NCBI RefSeq assembly: GCF_001028175.1 | Contig: NZ_AEJF01000212.1 | Span: 1-32,305, forward strand | Length of the DNA: 32,305 bases | Source: Caballeronia mineralivorans PML1(12) | GTDB taxonomy: Bacteria > Pseudomonadota > Gammaproteobacteria > Burkholderiales > Burkholderiaceae | Direction of reading: 5' to 3' | Part shown: piece by piece, positions 7,990 through 17,086 of the stretch | How the letters are laid out: each line of letters opens with the position of its first letter | Position numbering within the stretch: the first letter of the stretch is position 1 | Notes under the pieces: model-generated | Told to the model about the DNA's origin: nothing | The model's database searches: none | Seen by the model: only the letters and a program-made list of their open reading frames with translations | Translations under genes and position numbers: made by a program

Positions 7990-9216
7990 TCAACGCGCCT
8001 GCGCCTCGACCGACATGCTGTGAATAAACTTGCTCAAAAACGCTTCGCAAGCAACAAGCTGATCCAGCGATACATATTCGTTCGCTTTATGCGCCTGCTC
8101 GATATTCCCCGGCCCGCACACGATGCTTGGCACGCCCGCGATCTGGAACAAGCCCGCTTCCGTTCCGTAAGCCACCTTGCGCTTCTCCTGATTCGCCGTG
8201 AGCGCGCGCACGAGTTGCGTGATGGCGGCTTGCTCGGACGCATCAAGTCCAGGCGCCGCAGCAATCTTCGAAAACTCAATAGCAGCGTTCGCGTGTTCCT
8301 TCTGCATTTTCGGCAGCAACTCTTCCCGCGCGTACTTCTCGATACGCTGATAGATCGGCTCCGGATCGAGTGTCGGTAAATTGCGGAATTCGAACGCGAA
8401 GTTGCATTCGGCGGGGACCGTGTTGATCGCGTTGCCGCCGTTGATCGTGCTGGTCTGGGCGGTCGTGAAGGGTACGTCGTACTGTTCGTCGAACGGGCCT
8501 TGCGCGCGGAATTCGTCGGCGACGTCGCGGATGAAACAGATCAGCCGCGCCGCATATTCGATCGCGTTCAAACCCTTCGGCGTCAGCGATGAATGCGCGG
8601 CGAACCCGCGCACGCAGCAGTTGTAGGCGTTGATGCCCTTGTGGGCGATGACCGGCCGCATGCTGGTCGGTTCGCCGACAATGCACCCGTCCGGCCGCAG
8701 CCCGCGCTTTTGCAAGTCGGTGATCATCAGCGGCGCGCCGGCGCAGCCGATTTCTTCATCGAAGGAAAGCGCGAAGTGGATCGGCCGCGCGAGTTTCGTC
8801 GCCTGCATCTTCGGCAGCAAGGTAAGCGCCGCGCCGATAAACCCCTTCATGTCGCACGTCCCGCGACCGTACAACAGGCCGTCGCGGATTTCCGGCTTGA
8901 ACGGATCGCTGTCCCATTTCTGGCCATCGACGGGTACCACGTCCGTATGTCCCGACAACACGATGCCGCCGTTCGTCGCGCCGTCGTGCGCCGGCACGGT
9001 CGCGAACAGGTTGGCCCATTTGCCGGTCGGATCAGTGGTGAGCGTGCTCTCGATGCCGGCGGCGCGCAGGTCGTCGCGCACGGTTTCGATCAGGCCCATG
9101 TTCGGATTGCGGCTGACGGTATCGAAGGAGACGAGCTTCTTGATCCACGGCAACGATGCCGGTTCGGAAGAGGGTGTTTGCGCGACGGAAACCGTCGGTT
9201 CAGCGATCTGCGACAT
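7990..9216 (-). CDS. argE: Acetylornithine deacetylase-like M20 metallopeptidase
   Basis: A 408-residue M20-family di-zinc hydrolase, best matching acetylornithine deacetylase, which releases ornithine from N-acetylornithine in arginine synthesis. Metal ligands and catalytic acids are visible: H90 and D92 (GHTDVVP), D122 (GRGTCDMKG), E154/E155 (DEEIGC), E182 (GEPT) and H376 (EQAHKANEY). The dimerisation/lid domain lies between about residues 190 and 300. GGAG six bases before the ATG at 9216 decides the start over ATGs at 9231 and 9240. It is the first gene of a two-gene minus-strand unit with the PLP dehydratase. Many Burkholderiaceae make ornithine by ArgJ, so the true substrate could be another N-acyl amino acid. 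Confidence 0.88.
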   Translation of the reverse strand: MSQIAEPTVSVAQTPSSEPASLPWIKKLVSFDTVSRNPNMGLIETVRDDLRAAGIESTLTTDPTGKWANLFATVPAHDGATNGGIVLSGHTDVVPVDGQKWDSDPFKPEIRDGLLYGRGTCDMKGFIGAALTLLPKMQATKLARPIHFALSFDEEIGCAGAPLMITDLQKRGLRPDGCIVGEPTSMRPVIAHKGINAYNCCVRGFAAHSSLTPKGLNAIEYAARLICFIRDVADEFRAQGPFDEQYDVPFTTAQTSTINGGNAINTVPAECNFAFEFRNLPTLDPEPIYQRIEKYAREELLPKMQKEHANAAIEFSKIAAAPGLDASEQAAITQLVRALTANQEKRKVAYGTEAGLFQIAGVPSIVCGPGNIEQAHKANEYVSLDQLVACEAFLSKFIHSMSVEAQAR

Positions 9217-9326
9217 GACGCTCTCCATGGAATTTTTCACGTTCGATCATACCGAAAAAACCGCGTAAATACCGGTTACGCACCGCCGGACAAGGCGGTG
9301 CGCGGGTTTCAAGCTGGGTGAAACGC

Positions 9327-12300
9327 TCAGCGCGACGGCACTACGGCGGCCGTTGGTTTTGGCTGCCGCACGGGTGCGCCGAGCGCCCGCAGCGTTTCCT
9401 TGACCGTCGAAATCCGCACGGCAAGATCCGGGCTGCGCACTTCTATGCGCAATTTGTCCTGCCCCGCGAGCTTGATGTGTTTGTGCTTTTGCACCATCTC
9501 GATGATCTTCATTGCATCGACGGGTGGGTTCGGAATGAACTGCAGCGCGATCGCATGCTCGGCCGCATCGATCTTCACAATGCCCAGCGGCTTCGCCGCG
9601 AGCCGCAGCTTGTGCGTCTCGACCAGCGCGTTCGCCTGGGGCGGCAGCTTGCCGAAACGGTCGATCAACTCTTCCAGAATGGCGTCGATGGCATCGCTCG
9701 ACTCGCAGTTCGCCATGCGTTTGTACAGCGACAAGCGCTCCTGAACATCGCCGCAATAATCGGCGGGAAGGATCGCGGGCGCGTGCAGGTTGATCTCGGT
9801 CGTGGCGGCCAGAGGCGCGTTCAGGTCGGGCTCGCGGCCTTCTTTCAGCGCCTTCACGGCGTCGTTGAGCATGTCAGTGTAAAGCTGGAAACCGATTTCC
9901 TGAATCTCGCCCGATTGTTTGTCGCCGAGCACTTCGCCCGTGCCGCGAATCTCGAGATCGTGCATGGCGAGATAGAAACCGGAACCGAGTTCTTCCATCT
10001 GCTGGATCGCTTCCAGCCGCCGTTGCGCCTGTTTCGTGAGGGCGGCCGGATCGTGAACGAGCAGGTACGCGTAAGCCTGATGGTGCGAGCGCCCGACGCG
10101 CCCGCGCAACTGATGCAGCTGCGCGAGGCCGAATTTATCGGAGCGATGAATCAGGATCGTGTTGGCGCTCGGCACGTCGATCCCCGTTTCGATGATCGTC
10201 GTGCACAGCAGCACGTTCGCGCGCTGGCCGACGAAATCGCGCATCACGCGCTCGAGTTCGCGCTCGTGCATTTGCCCGTGCGCCACCGCAATTCGCGCTT
10301 CCGGCACCAGCGCTTCGAGCATCGCGCGGCGATTTTCAATTGTCTCGACTTCGTTATGGAGGAAATAAACCTGTCCGCCGCGTTTCAGCTCGCGCAGCAT
10401 TGCCTCACGGATCACGCCGTCTTCCTCGCGCCGGACGAAGGTCTTGATCGCCAGGCGTTTTTGTGGCGCGGTAGCGATCACGGAAAAGTCGCGCAATCCT
10501 TCCAGCGCCATGCCAAGCGTGCGCGGAATCGGCGTAGCGGTAAGCGTCAGCACATCGACTTCAGCGCGCAGCGCCTTGAGCGCCTCCTTCTGCCGCACGC
10601 CAAACCGGTGCTCCTCGTCGATGATCACCAGCCCGAGCCGCTTGAACACCACGTCGGTGGAGAGCAGCTTGTGCGTGCCGATCACGATATCGATGGTGCC
10701 GTCGTTGATCGCCTGAATCGACGCCGAGACTTCCTTCGTGCTCTTGAAGCGCGACAATTCGGCGATTTTCACGGGCCAGTCGGCGAAGCGGTCGGTGAAG
10801 GTGTTCGTGTGCTGTTCGGCAAGCAGCGTGGTCGGCGATAGAATGGCCACCTGCTTGCCGCCGAGCACCGCGATAAACGCCGCCCGCAAGGCCACTTCTG
10901 TCTTGCCGAAGCCGACGTCGCCGCAAACCAGCCGGTCCATCGGCTTGCCGCTCGTCATGTCGCCGATCACGGCCGTAATTGCCGCGGCTTGATCGGGCGT
11001 TTCCTCAAAGCCGAAGCTCTCTGCGAATTTTGCGTAGTCGCGCGCGTCGAGCGGGAATGCGTGACCTTGGCGCAGCGCCCGGCGCGCGTAGAGGTTGAGC
11101 AGCTCGGCGGCGGTATCGCGGATTTGCTGTGCGGCCTTGCGCTTCGCCTTGTCCCACTGGCCGGAGCCGAGCGCATGCAGCGGCGCGCTTTCCGGGTCCG
11201 CGCCGCTGTAGCGCGAGATCACGTGCAGTTGGGCAACCGGCACGTACAGCTTGCTTTCGTTTTGGTATTCGAGATGCAGGAACTCGGTATCGCCTTCGCC
11301 CAGATCCATCGATACCAAGCCCATATAGCGGCCGATACCGTGCTGCGCATGCACGACCGGATCGCCGATTTTCAGCTCGGAGAGGTCGCGCACCATCGAA
11401 TCGACGTTGCTCGCCTGCTCCTGGCGACGACGCCCGGCGCGGCGCGCGAGCTGTCCGTATAGCTCCGTCTCCGTGATGATCGAGATGCCTTCGCCGGGCA
11501 GGGCGAAGCCGTTCGCGAGCGGCGCTACACCCAGCGAGAATTTGGCATCTCCGGTGAGCCATTGCTGGAACGTATCGTCGAGCGAGGCGCGCAGGCCGTT
11601 GTCGGAGAGCAGTTGCTGGATCGTCTCGCGTCGTCCCGCCGATTCGGTCGCGAACAACACGCGGTTCGGCGTCTGTTCCAGATAATGACGTAGCGCGAGC
11701 AGCGGATCTTCCGCGTGGCGGTCGATGGCAAGGCCGGGCAACGGCACGGCCCAGCCGCCCTCGGGCATGGCTGGAAACTTGATTTGCGCGAAGGGCTTGG
11801 CGAACGAGAAAAAGTCGTCGTCGGTGAGAAACAGGCGCTGCGGTTCGAGCAGCGGCCGCTCACGATCGTGCGATAAAAAGTTATAGCGCTGCTTCGTGTC
11901 GTTGGTGAAGCGCTTGATGGCCGCGTCCATGTCGCCGACGAACGCCAGTTGCGCATCTTGCGGCAAGTAGTGGAACAGCGTGGCGGTTTCGTCGAAGAAC
12001 AGCGGCAGGTAATACTCGATACCCGCTGCCGGCACGCCATTGCCGATGTCCTTGTATATGGATGAGCGGCTGGGATCGCCCTCGAACACCTCGCGCCAGC
12101 GGCTGCGGAAGGCGGTGCGGGCGGGTTCATCGAAGGGAAACTCGCGGCCGGGGAGCAAACGCACATCGCGCACCGGATACAGGCTTCGCTGCGTATCGGG
12201 ATCGAATGCACGGATGGAATCGACCTGATCGTCGAACAAATCGATCCGGTACGGCAGCGGCGAACCCATCGGATACAAGTCGAGCAGCGACCCGCGCACG

Positions 12301-12818
12301 CAATATTCGCCCGGACGCACGACCTGACTGACGTGCTCATAGCCCGCGAGCGTCAACTGGCTCTTCAATTTCGCCTCGTTCAGCCGCTCGCCCTGCGTGA
12401 ACGAAAACGTGTACGCAGCCAGAAACGATGCCGGCGGCATTCGATACAACGCGGTCGTCGCGGGCACCAGCAGGATGTCGCAGCGGCCTTCGCCCAGGTC
12501 GTGCAGCGTCGCCAATCGCGCCGAAACCAGATCCTGGTGGGGCGAAAACGTGTCGTAGGGAAGCGTCTCCCAGTCGGGCAGCAGCCTGACGCGGGCATCT
12601 GGCGCAAAAAACGGAATTTCGACGGCGAGACGTTGCGAATCGACGGCGCTCGCGCACATCACGACCAATAACGGGACTTTTTCGCGGAAAGCGAGGTGAT
12701 AGCGAGCCAGGGCGAGCGCGTCGGAGGAACCGGTGGCGCCATCGAAGGCAAAGCGCTGACCGGCTTTGACAAGTGCGATAGGAGACGTTGACTGCGAACT
12801 AACGGCTTTTGAAGGCAT
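9327..12818 (-). CDS. mfd: Transcription-repair coupling factor Mfd
   Basis: A 1163-residue protein, the normal Mfd length. Mfd removes RNA polymerase stalled at DNA lesions and recruits UvrA. Domain order is as expected: UvrB-like N-terminal region (about 20-340), RNA-polymerase interaction domain (about 478-550, starting near KIGDPVVHAQHGIGRY), and an SF2 translocase with Walker A GDVGFGKT (633-640) and DEEH box (734-737). A second RecA-like domain and TRG motif follow, and a C-terminal domain (about 1010-1150) masks UvrA binding. It is divergent from ispD, 109 bases away, and a TATAAT box lies in that gap on this strand. There is no sign of frameshift. Confidence 0.97.
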   Translation of the reverse strand: MPSKAVSSQSTSPIALVKAGQRFAFDGATGSSDALALARYHLAFREKVPLLVVMCASAVDSQRLAVEIPFFAPDARVRLLPDWETLPYDTFSPHQDLVSARLATLHDLGEGRCDILLVPATTALYRMPPASFLAAYTFSFTQGERLNEAKLKSQLTLAGYEHVSQVVRPGEYCVRGSLLDLYPMGSPLPYRIDLFDDQVDSIRAFDPDTQRSLYPVRDVRLLPGREFPFDEPARTAFRSRWREVFEGDPSRSSIYKDIGNGVPAAGIEYYLPLFFDETATLFHYLPQDAQLAFVGDMDAAIKRFTNDTKQRYNFLSHDRERPLLEPQRLFLTDDDFFSFAKPFAQIKFPAMPEGGWAVPLPGLAIDRHAEDPLLALRHYLEQTPNRVLFATESAGRRETIQQLLSDNGLRASLDDTFQQWLTGDAKFSLGVAPLANGFALPGEGISIITETELYGQLARRAGRRRQEQASNVDSMVRDLSELKIGDPVVHAQHGIGRYMGLVSMDLGEGDTEFLHLEYQNESKLYVPVAQLHVISRYSGADPESAPLHALGSGQWDKAKRKAAQQIRDTAAELLNLYARRALRQGHAFPLDARDYAKFAESFGFEETPDQAAAITAVIGDMTSGKPMDRLVCGDVGFGKTEVALRAAFIAVLGGKQVAILSPTTLLAEQHTNTFTDRFADWPVKIAELSRFKSTKEVSASIQAINDGTIDIVIGTHKLLSTDVVFKRLGLVIIDEEHRFGVRQKEALKALRAEVDVLTLTATPIPRTLGMALEGLRDFSVIATAPQKRLAIKTFVRREEDGVIREAMLRELKRGGQVYFLHNEVETIENRRAMLEALVPEARIAVAHGQMHERELERVMRDFVGQRANVLLCTTIIETGIDVPSANTILIHRSDKFGLAQLHQLRGRVGRSHHQAYAYLLVHDPAALTKQAQRRLEAIQQMEELGSGFYLAMHDLEIRGTGEVLGDKQSGEIQEIGFQLYTDMLNDAVKALKEGREPDLNAPLAATTEINLHAPAILPADYCGDVQERLSLYKRMANCESSDAIDAILEELIDRFGKLPPQANALVETHKLRLAAKPLGIVKIDAAEHAIALQFIPNPPVDAMKIIEMVQKHKHIKLAGQDKLRIEVRSPDLAVRISTVKETLRALGAPVRQPKPTAAVVPSR

Positions 12819-12883
12819 AAAGTGTGCGGGGAACCGTTCGCGTGCGAAAGTGCTCGCGGGACCGGCATGGTCGCGATGGACCT

Positions 12884-12912
12884 ATTATAAAATCCGGGCT
12901 TCACTTTGACTT
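12884..12912 (-). promoter_or_regulatory. Candidate mfd promoter
   Basis: A perfect -10 hexamer TATAAT (12884-12889, minus strand) lies 65 bases upstream of the mfd ATG, with a weak -35 (AAGTCA, 12907-12912) at 17-base spacing. The AT-rich patch is the only one in the mfd/ispD gap and could also serve the plus strand through TATAAA. Hexamer match only. Confidence 0.4.
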
Positions 12913-12927
12913 GGGCGTTTTCAACTC

Positions 12928-13641
12928 GTGACTTCCCGCCTGTTCGCCCTCATTCCGTGCGCCGGTTCCGGCAGCCGTTCTGGTGCACCGATGCCGAAGC
13001 AATACCAGACTATCGGCCGCCATCCGATGCTGCGTTATTCGCTCGCCGCTTTCGATGCCTGTTCCGAGTTCGCCCAGACGCTGGTCGTGCTGGCGCCGGG
13101 CGATCATCACTTCGATGACCGCCGTTTTGCGGGTTTGCGCTTTGCCGTGCAGCGTTGCGGCGGCACGACGCGGCAGGCGTCGGTGTTCAACGGCCTCGCG
13201 GCGTTGACCGGTTTTGGTGCGCGCGACGACGACTGGGTGCTCGTGCACGACGCCGCGCGCCCCGGGCTCACGCCGCAGATGATCCGCACGCTGGTGGGCG
13301 AGCTGAAGAACGATCCGGTCGGCGGGATTCTGGCGCTGCCCGTCGCGGATACGCTCAAGCGTATCGAGGCTGAGGGCGTGGCGCACGATGAAGGGCGCAT
13401 TGCGCGCACGGAGTCGCGTAACGGGCTGTGGCAGGCGCAGACGCCGCAGATGTTCCGGCTGGGCATGTTGCGCGACGCGATCATGCGGGCGCAACAAGAC
13501 GGCCACGATCTCACCGATGAAGCCAGCGCTATCGAATGGCTCGGTCACGCGCCGCGTCTGATTCAGGGCAGCCTGCGTAACTTCAAGGTCACGTATCCGG
13601 AAGATTTCGCACTCGCGTCGGCCATGCTCGGCGGGGTTTGA
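12928..13641 (+). CDS. ispD: 2-C-methyl-D-erythritol 4-phosphate cytidylyltransferase IspD
   Basis: A 237-residue protein that couples CTP to methylerythritol phosphate, the third step of the MEP isoprenoid pathway. The CTP-binding loop is at residues 10-25 (PCAGSGSRSG...PKQY, with K24), and DAARP at 108-112 is typical of the family. GTG is used as start: an in-frame TGA at 12907 leaves no other start upstream, and the next ATG would remove the nucleotide-binding loop. It is followed 36 bases later by ispF, so the two form the usual ispDF unit. Confidence 0.95.
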   Translation: MTSRLFALIPCAGSGSRSGAPMPKQYQTIGRHPMLRYSLAAFDACSEFAQTLVVLAPGDHHFDDRRFAGLRFAVQRCGGTTRQASVFNGLAALTGFGARDDDWVLVHDAARPGLTPQMIRTLVGELKNDPVGGILALPVADTLKRIEAEGVAHDEGRIARTESRNGLWQAQTPQMFRLGMLRDAIMRAQQDGHDLTDEASAIEWLGHAPRLIQGSLRNFKVTYPEDFALASAMLGGV

Positions 13642-13677
13642 TTCAGTGCTCACTCGTTCACTTATCTAGGATTATCG

Positions 13678-14169
13678 ATGGACTTCAGAATCGGACAAGG
13701 CTACGACGTTCACCAGCTGGTCGAGGGCCGGCCGCTCATCATCGGCGGGGTGAGCATTCCTTATGAGCGCGGGCTGCTCGGGCACTCGGACGCTGATGTG
13801 CTGCTGCACGCGATTACGGACGCGCTGTTTGGCGCTGCCGCCATGGGCGATATCGGCCGCCATTTTCCCGATACCGATGCGAAATTTTCCGGCGCCGATA
13901 GCCGGGCGCTGCTGCGCGAGGCATTTGCAAGAGTGTCGGAAGCGGGCTTCGGGATCATGAACGTCGATTCGACGGTGATCGCGCAGGCGCCGAAGCTTGC
14001 GCCGTATATCGAGGCGATTCGCGCGAATATCGCGGAAGATCTGGAGTTGCCGCTGACTCGCGTGAACGTGAAGGCCAAGACGAACGAGAAGCTGGGGTAT
14101 CTGGGGCGTAAAGAGGGCATCGAGGCGCAGGCGGCGGTGCTGCTGATGCGTACGGGTATAGACGCCTGA
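13678..14169 (+). CDS. ispF: 2-C-methyl-D-erythritol 2,4-cyclodiphosphate synthase IspF
   Basis: A 163-residue enzyme that cyclises CDP-methylerythritol 2-phosphate with loss of CMP. The divalent metal ligands D10, H12 (GYDVHQL) and H44 (GHSDADVLLHA) are intact, as are DIGRHFPDTD and the C-terminal region NEKLGYLGRKEGIEAQA. AGGA upstream of the ATG supports the start. Length is normal for the trimeric enzyme. It is the distal gene of the ispDF pair and ends at a strong hairpin terminator. Confidence 0.97.
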   Translation: MDFRIGQGYDVHQLVEGRPLIIGGVSIPYERGLLGHSDADVLLHAITDALFGAAAMGDIGRHFPDTDAKFSGADSRALLREAFARVSEAGFGIMNVDSTVIAQAPKLAPYIEAIRANIAEDLELPLTRVNVKAKTNEKLGYLGRKEGIEAQAAVLLMRTGIDA

Positions 14170-14199
14170 AACCGGGTGCATAAGAAGGTCGCAAACAAA

Positions 14200-14230
14200 A
14201 ACGCCACGCTGGGCCTGCGTGGCGTTTTGT
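14200..14230. terminator. Bidirectional terminator between ispF and ahpD
   Basis: AACGCCACGC (14200-14209) pairs perfectly with GCGTGGCGTT (14217-14226) around a seven-base loop. The plus strand continues with TTTTGTTT and the left side is ACAAAAA, so the hairpin has a U-tract in both directions. It lies between the convergent ispF and ahpD genes. Confidence 0.92.
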
Positions 14231-14254
14231 TTCGCGCTTCTAAGCCGAAGTGGC

Positions 14255-14779
14255 TTACTTCCCTTCAGCCGCAATCGCCAGCGCAGCTGCGTTGATCACT
14301 GCGGCAATCCGCCCAACATCTCGCAACTGGGTCGTGCTCATGCCTTCCCCAACCAGATTCTCGTAGTGCGACTTCACGCAAAAGTGGCACTTGCCAACAA
14401 TCGATGCCGCCAGCGCATACATCTCGAAGCGACGCTTATCGACACCGCCATGCGTTGCATACGCATTCATGCGCAACGCCGCCGGCTGGGTCTTCAGGTC
14501 GGCGTTATCGGCCATTTCCAGGTACGGATACCACACGTTGTTCATGCCCATCAACGCGGCAGCGGTCAACGCGCCATTCGTTTCCTCGGCCGACAACACG
14601 CCCGCGTCGCGAATCAAGCCGACAATCTTCGTGGCCTTGGCGGCATAAGCCGCGGCAAGCGCCACGCCCACGGCGTCATTACTTTCCAGCGATGAACGCG
14701 CGATCGTACCGTCCACGTTCAGGCGAATGTCCTTGGCGTAATCAGGAATAAGTTCTTTAATCGATGCGAGGAATTCCAT
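14255..14779 (-). CDS. ahpD: Alkyl hydroperoxide reductase AhpD-like protein
   Basis: A 174-residue carboxymuconolactone-decarboxylase-fold protein matching AhpD, which in mycobacteria reduces AhpC. The redox centre is CHFC (C131, C134) followed by H138; an upstream glutamate (E119) completes the usual proton-relay set. AGGAGA before the ATG supports the start. It is the second gene of an ahpC-ahpD unit. A strong hairpin lies in the 108-base gap between the two, so its expression is probably lower than that of ahpC. No AhpF is visible nearby, which fits AhpD acting as the reductant adaptor. Confidence 0.94.
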   Translation of the reverse strand: MEFLASIKELIPDYAKDIRLNVDGTIARSSLESNDAVGVALAAAYAAKATKIVGLIRDAGVLSAEETNGALTAAALMGMNNVWYPYLEMADNADLKTQPAALRMNAYATHGGVDKRRFEMYALAASIVGKCHFCVKSHYENLVGEGMSTTQLRDVGRIAAVINAAALAIAAEGK

Positions 14780-14803
14780 AAATTTCTCCTATCTGATCAG
14801 CGA

Positions 14804-14847
14804 TAAAAAAACCCGCCGGCTCGAGTATGACTCGGAAAGCTGACGGG
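14804..14847 (-). terminator. Hairpin terminator/attenuator between ahpC and ahpD
   Basis: Read on the minus strand, CCCGTCAGCT (14838-14847 region) pairs imperfectly with AGCCGGCGGG (14812-14821), enclosing a perfect inner stem CGAGT/ACTCG (14830-14834 with 14822-14826). Seven U residues follow (14805-14811). It lies 40 bases after the ahpC stop and before ahpD, in the same direction. Confidence 0.8.
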
Positions 14848-14887
14848 CCACGGAGCCAAGCCACGAAGGGCCTTTAGCCGTACCTGC

Positions 14888-15436
14888 TTACAGCGTCGAA
14901 CCGCCAACAGCGCGATTGCACGGGCACAGTTCGTCCGTTTGCAGGCCGTCGAGAATACGCAGCACTTCTTCCGGATTACGGCCAACGTTCAGGTTGTTCA
15001 CCGAAACGTGTTGAATCACATTGTCCGGGTCGATGATGAACGTTGCGCGCAGCGCCACGCCAGCTTCCTTGTCACGCACGCCGAGCTGGTCGATCAGCTC
15101 GCCCTTCACGTCGCCGAACGCGTAGTGGTTCAGCTTGCTCAGGTCCTTGTGCTCCCGGCGCCATGCCAGCTTCACGAATTCGTTGTCCACGCTGCCACCG
15201 AGCAACACCGCATCGCGATCAGCGAAATCCGTAGCCAGCTTGCCAAACTCGACGATTTCCGTCGGGCAGACGAACGTGAAATCCTTCGGGTAGAAATACA
15301 GGATCTTCCACTTGCCGGGAAACGACTGTTCGGTGATCTCTTCGAACGCCGACACGCCATTTTCTTCGTGATGATTGAAACCCGGCTTTGCAGCAGTAAC
15401 GGTAAACGCTTCAACTTTATCGCCCACGGTCTTCAT
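14888..15436 (-). CDS. ahpC: Alkyl hydroperoxide reductase AhpC (typical 2-Cys peroxiredoxin)
   Basis: A 182-residue peroxiredoxin that reduces hydrogen peroxide, organic peroxides and peroxynitrite. The peroxidatic cysteine is C57 in DFTFVCPTE. The C-terminal end ELCPCN carries C171 and C173, giving an extra cysteine next to the resolving position. AGGAG before the ATG supports the start. It is the first gene of the ahpC-ahpD unit and is preceded by a near-consensus sigma-70 promoter with an OxyR-like site at its -35, so peroxide induction is likely. Confidence 0.96.
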   Translation of the reverse strand: MKTVGDKVEAFTVTAAKPGFNHHEENGVSAFEEITEQSFPGKWKILYFYPKDFTFVCPTEIVEFGKLATDFADRDAVLLGGSVDNEFVKLAWRREHKDLSKLNHYAFGDVKGELIDQLGVRDKEAGVALRATFIIDPDNVIQHVSVNNLNVGRNPEEVLRILDGLQTDELCPCNRAVGGSTL

Positions 15437-15548
15437 ATGAATACTCCTGTGTTCGTTGGAAGAAAATTAACACTACCTGATCGCTGTAACGCTCACATGA
15501 CGCACACCAAACTCGCCGAGGAGCCGATGAATGCGTTGAACGAATCTC

Positions 15549-15577
15549 ACTATACGTCTATTAAGTTATTTTTTCAA
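15549..15577 (-). promoter_or_regulatory. Sigma-70 promoter of ahpC
   Basis: On the minus strand TTGAAA (15572-15577) and TATAGT (15549-15554) are separated by exactly 17 bases, near consensus. The predicted start lies about 105 bases upstream of the ahpC ATG. The -35 touches the OxyR-like site. Confidence 0.8.
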
Positions 15578-15614
15578 TAGTTTTTAGCTAACGCGCTAGA
15601 TAGCTTTTAACGAA
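15577..15614. promoter_or_regulatory. Candidate OxyR binding site upstream of ahpC
   Basis: The region contains ATAG (15577-15580), CTAA (15588-15591), ATAG (15600-15603) and CGAA (15611-15614) at 11-12 base steps, with the internal T and A positions of the OxyR motif ATAGnTnnnAnCTAT kept in both halves. The spacing between the two half-motifs is 23 rather than 22 bases. It sits directly upstream of, and overlaps by one base, the -35 of the ahpC promoter, the usual position for an OxyR-activated gene. Confidence 0.65.
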
Positions 15615-15643
15615 TGGACCGATAGCGTTCTCTGAGGATCGCT

Positions 15644-17002
15644 TTACCGGAAGGTGCGTTTTTCTATCGCCGGGAAGTCGATGGTGACCTCGAATCCCGC
15701 ATGCGGATGCCGGTTGCGCAGGCGCAGCGTGCCGCGCTGCCGCGTGACGAGCCGTTGCACGATCGCCATGCCGAGCCCGGTGCCGTTGGCCTGCGTGCGG
15801 GCGGTATCCACGCGATAAAACGGGCGCGTAATCAGCGCCACCTGATCTTCTGGAATGCCGCGGCCTTCATCCATCACCGACAACTCCACGCGCCCGTGGT
15901 TCACATGCGTTTGCAGCGTGATCCGCGCGATGTCGTCCGCCGCGCTACGGCCGTACTTGCGCGCGTTCTCCAGCAGGTTGCCAATCACCCGCCGCACATC
16001 GGTTGGATCGCCTTCTATGATCGCGCCCTGCGCCAGATCGGTCTTCATGACCACGCCATCTTCCCCATAGAAACGCGCAGCCATTTCGCCGCCGATCAAC
16101 GAAAGATCCACGGCTTCGGCCATGCGCTGCATCGGCCGGGCGTAGTCGAGGAAGCGCCCGATGATCATGTCCATCTGTTCGATGTCATCGACCATCGCGA
16201 GTTTCGTCGCTTCGTCGGAGGGGCTCATTTCGGTTTCCAGCCGCAGACGTGCGAGCGGCGTGCGCAAGTCGTGCGAGATGCCGGCGAGCATCAGCGCGCG
16301 GTCGGCATCGAGTTGCTCGAGGTCCTGCACCATCTGGTTGAAACTGCGATTGGTTTCGGCAGCCACGCCCATGCCGCGCTCGGGCAACGGTTCCGGCGAC
16401 TGTCCCGAGCCGACCTTGCGCGCCGCCAGCGCCAGCCGAGCGAACGGCCGGTTCACGAGGCTGGTGATGAACGCCGCGCCGAACAGCGATAGCGCGAGCG
16501 CGAAGATGCCCCAGCCGGCCCATTGCAGGCCGGTGACGTTATCGAGTTGATCGCGGTCGAGCGCCACCCAGTAATCGTCGTCGTCGATCTTGAAGCTGAT
16601 CCAGACGCCAGGAATGTCGTTGACCGATTGCGCGATTACCGTGTCGTTGCCAAGCCGGCCGCGCACGTCGCGCTCGATCAAACGGTTGAGCGATTCATCG
16701 GGCTGCAGGCGGTATTTATCGGTGGTCTCGCGCGGATACACGCGCACGCCTTCATTGCTCTCCAGATCCTGCAGCAAGGCGCGGCGCAGATCGGGATCGG
16801 AATAAAGGAGGGCGGTACGCGTGAGCTTGACGACCGCGACGAGTTGCAGCGCGACGCGTTGCGCGCGCGGTTCGCGTTCGATGACCCGAAAACTCTGGAA
16901 CCACGCAGCAATGCTGACCGCGATCAGCAACGCGATCAAGGCGAAGGTCCGCCAGAACAGGCCGCCGAACGCGAGCGTCAGTAGCCGCCTGTCAATCCGC
17001 AT
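15644..17002 (-). CDS. envZ: EnvZ-like sensor histidine kinase
   Basis: A 452-residue membrane histidine kinase. Two membrane segments (about 17-36 and 160-183) flank a periplasmic domain of about 125 residues. A HAMP domain (about 184-236) and the dimerisation/phosphoacceptor helix with H244 (GISHDLRTPLARLRLE) follow. The ATP-binding domain has the N box N346 (NLLENARKYG), G1 DEGRGIP (378-384) and G2 GTGLGMA (407-413). It lies 84 bases after the response regulator on the same strand and is its presumed partner. The overall type is EnvZ/RisS of beta-proteobacteria. The stimulus cannot be read from the sequence; osmolarity or acidity are possibilities from relatives. Confidence 0.93.
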   Translation of the reverse strand: MRIDRRLLTLAFGGLFWRTFALIALLIAVSIAAWFQSFRVIEREPRAQRVALQLVAVVKLTRTALLYSDPDLRRALLQDLESNEGVRVYPRETTDKYRLQPDESLNRLIERDVRGRLGNDTVIAQSVNDIPGVWISFKIDDDDYWVALDRDQLDNVTGLQWAGWGIFALALSLFGAAFITSLVNRPFARLALAARKVGSGQSPEPLPERGMGVAAETNRSFNQMVQDLEQLDADRALMLAGISHDLRTPLARLRLETEMSPSDEATKLAMVDDIEQMDMIIGRFLDYARPMQRMAEAVDLSLIGGEMAARFYGEDGVVMKTDLAQGAIIEGDPTDVRRVIGNLLENARKYGRSAADDIARITLQTHVNHGRVELSVMDEGRGIPEDQVALITRPFYRVDTARTQANGTGLGMAIVQRLVTRQRGTLRLRNRHPHAGFEVTIDFPAIEKRTFR

Positions 17003-17086
17003 GGGTCGTTGATGCTCTTGCTCGTGGCGCGCACGGGGCGCGTTTGTCGGTACTCAATCAGGACTCAAATCCGGAGGACTCAAATC

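Noticed and set aside
9318..10841. Long plus-strand open frame opposite mfd (and similar long frames at 2534-3994 minus, 3762-5066 minus, 19783-21228 minus)
   Set aside because: They lie antisense to well-supported genes, have arginine/histidine-rich low-information protein sequence and follow from high third-position GC.
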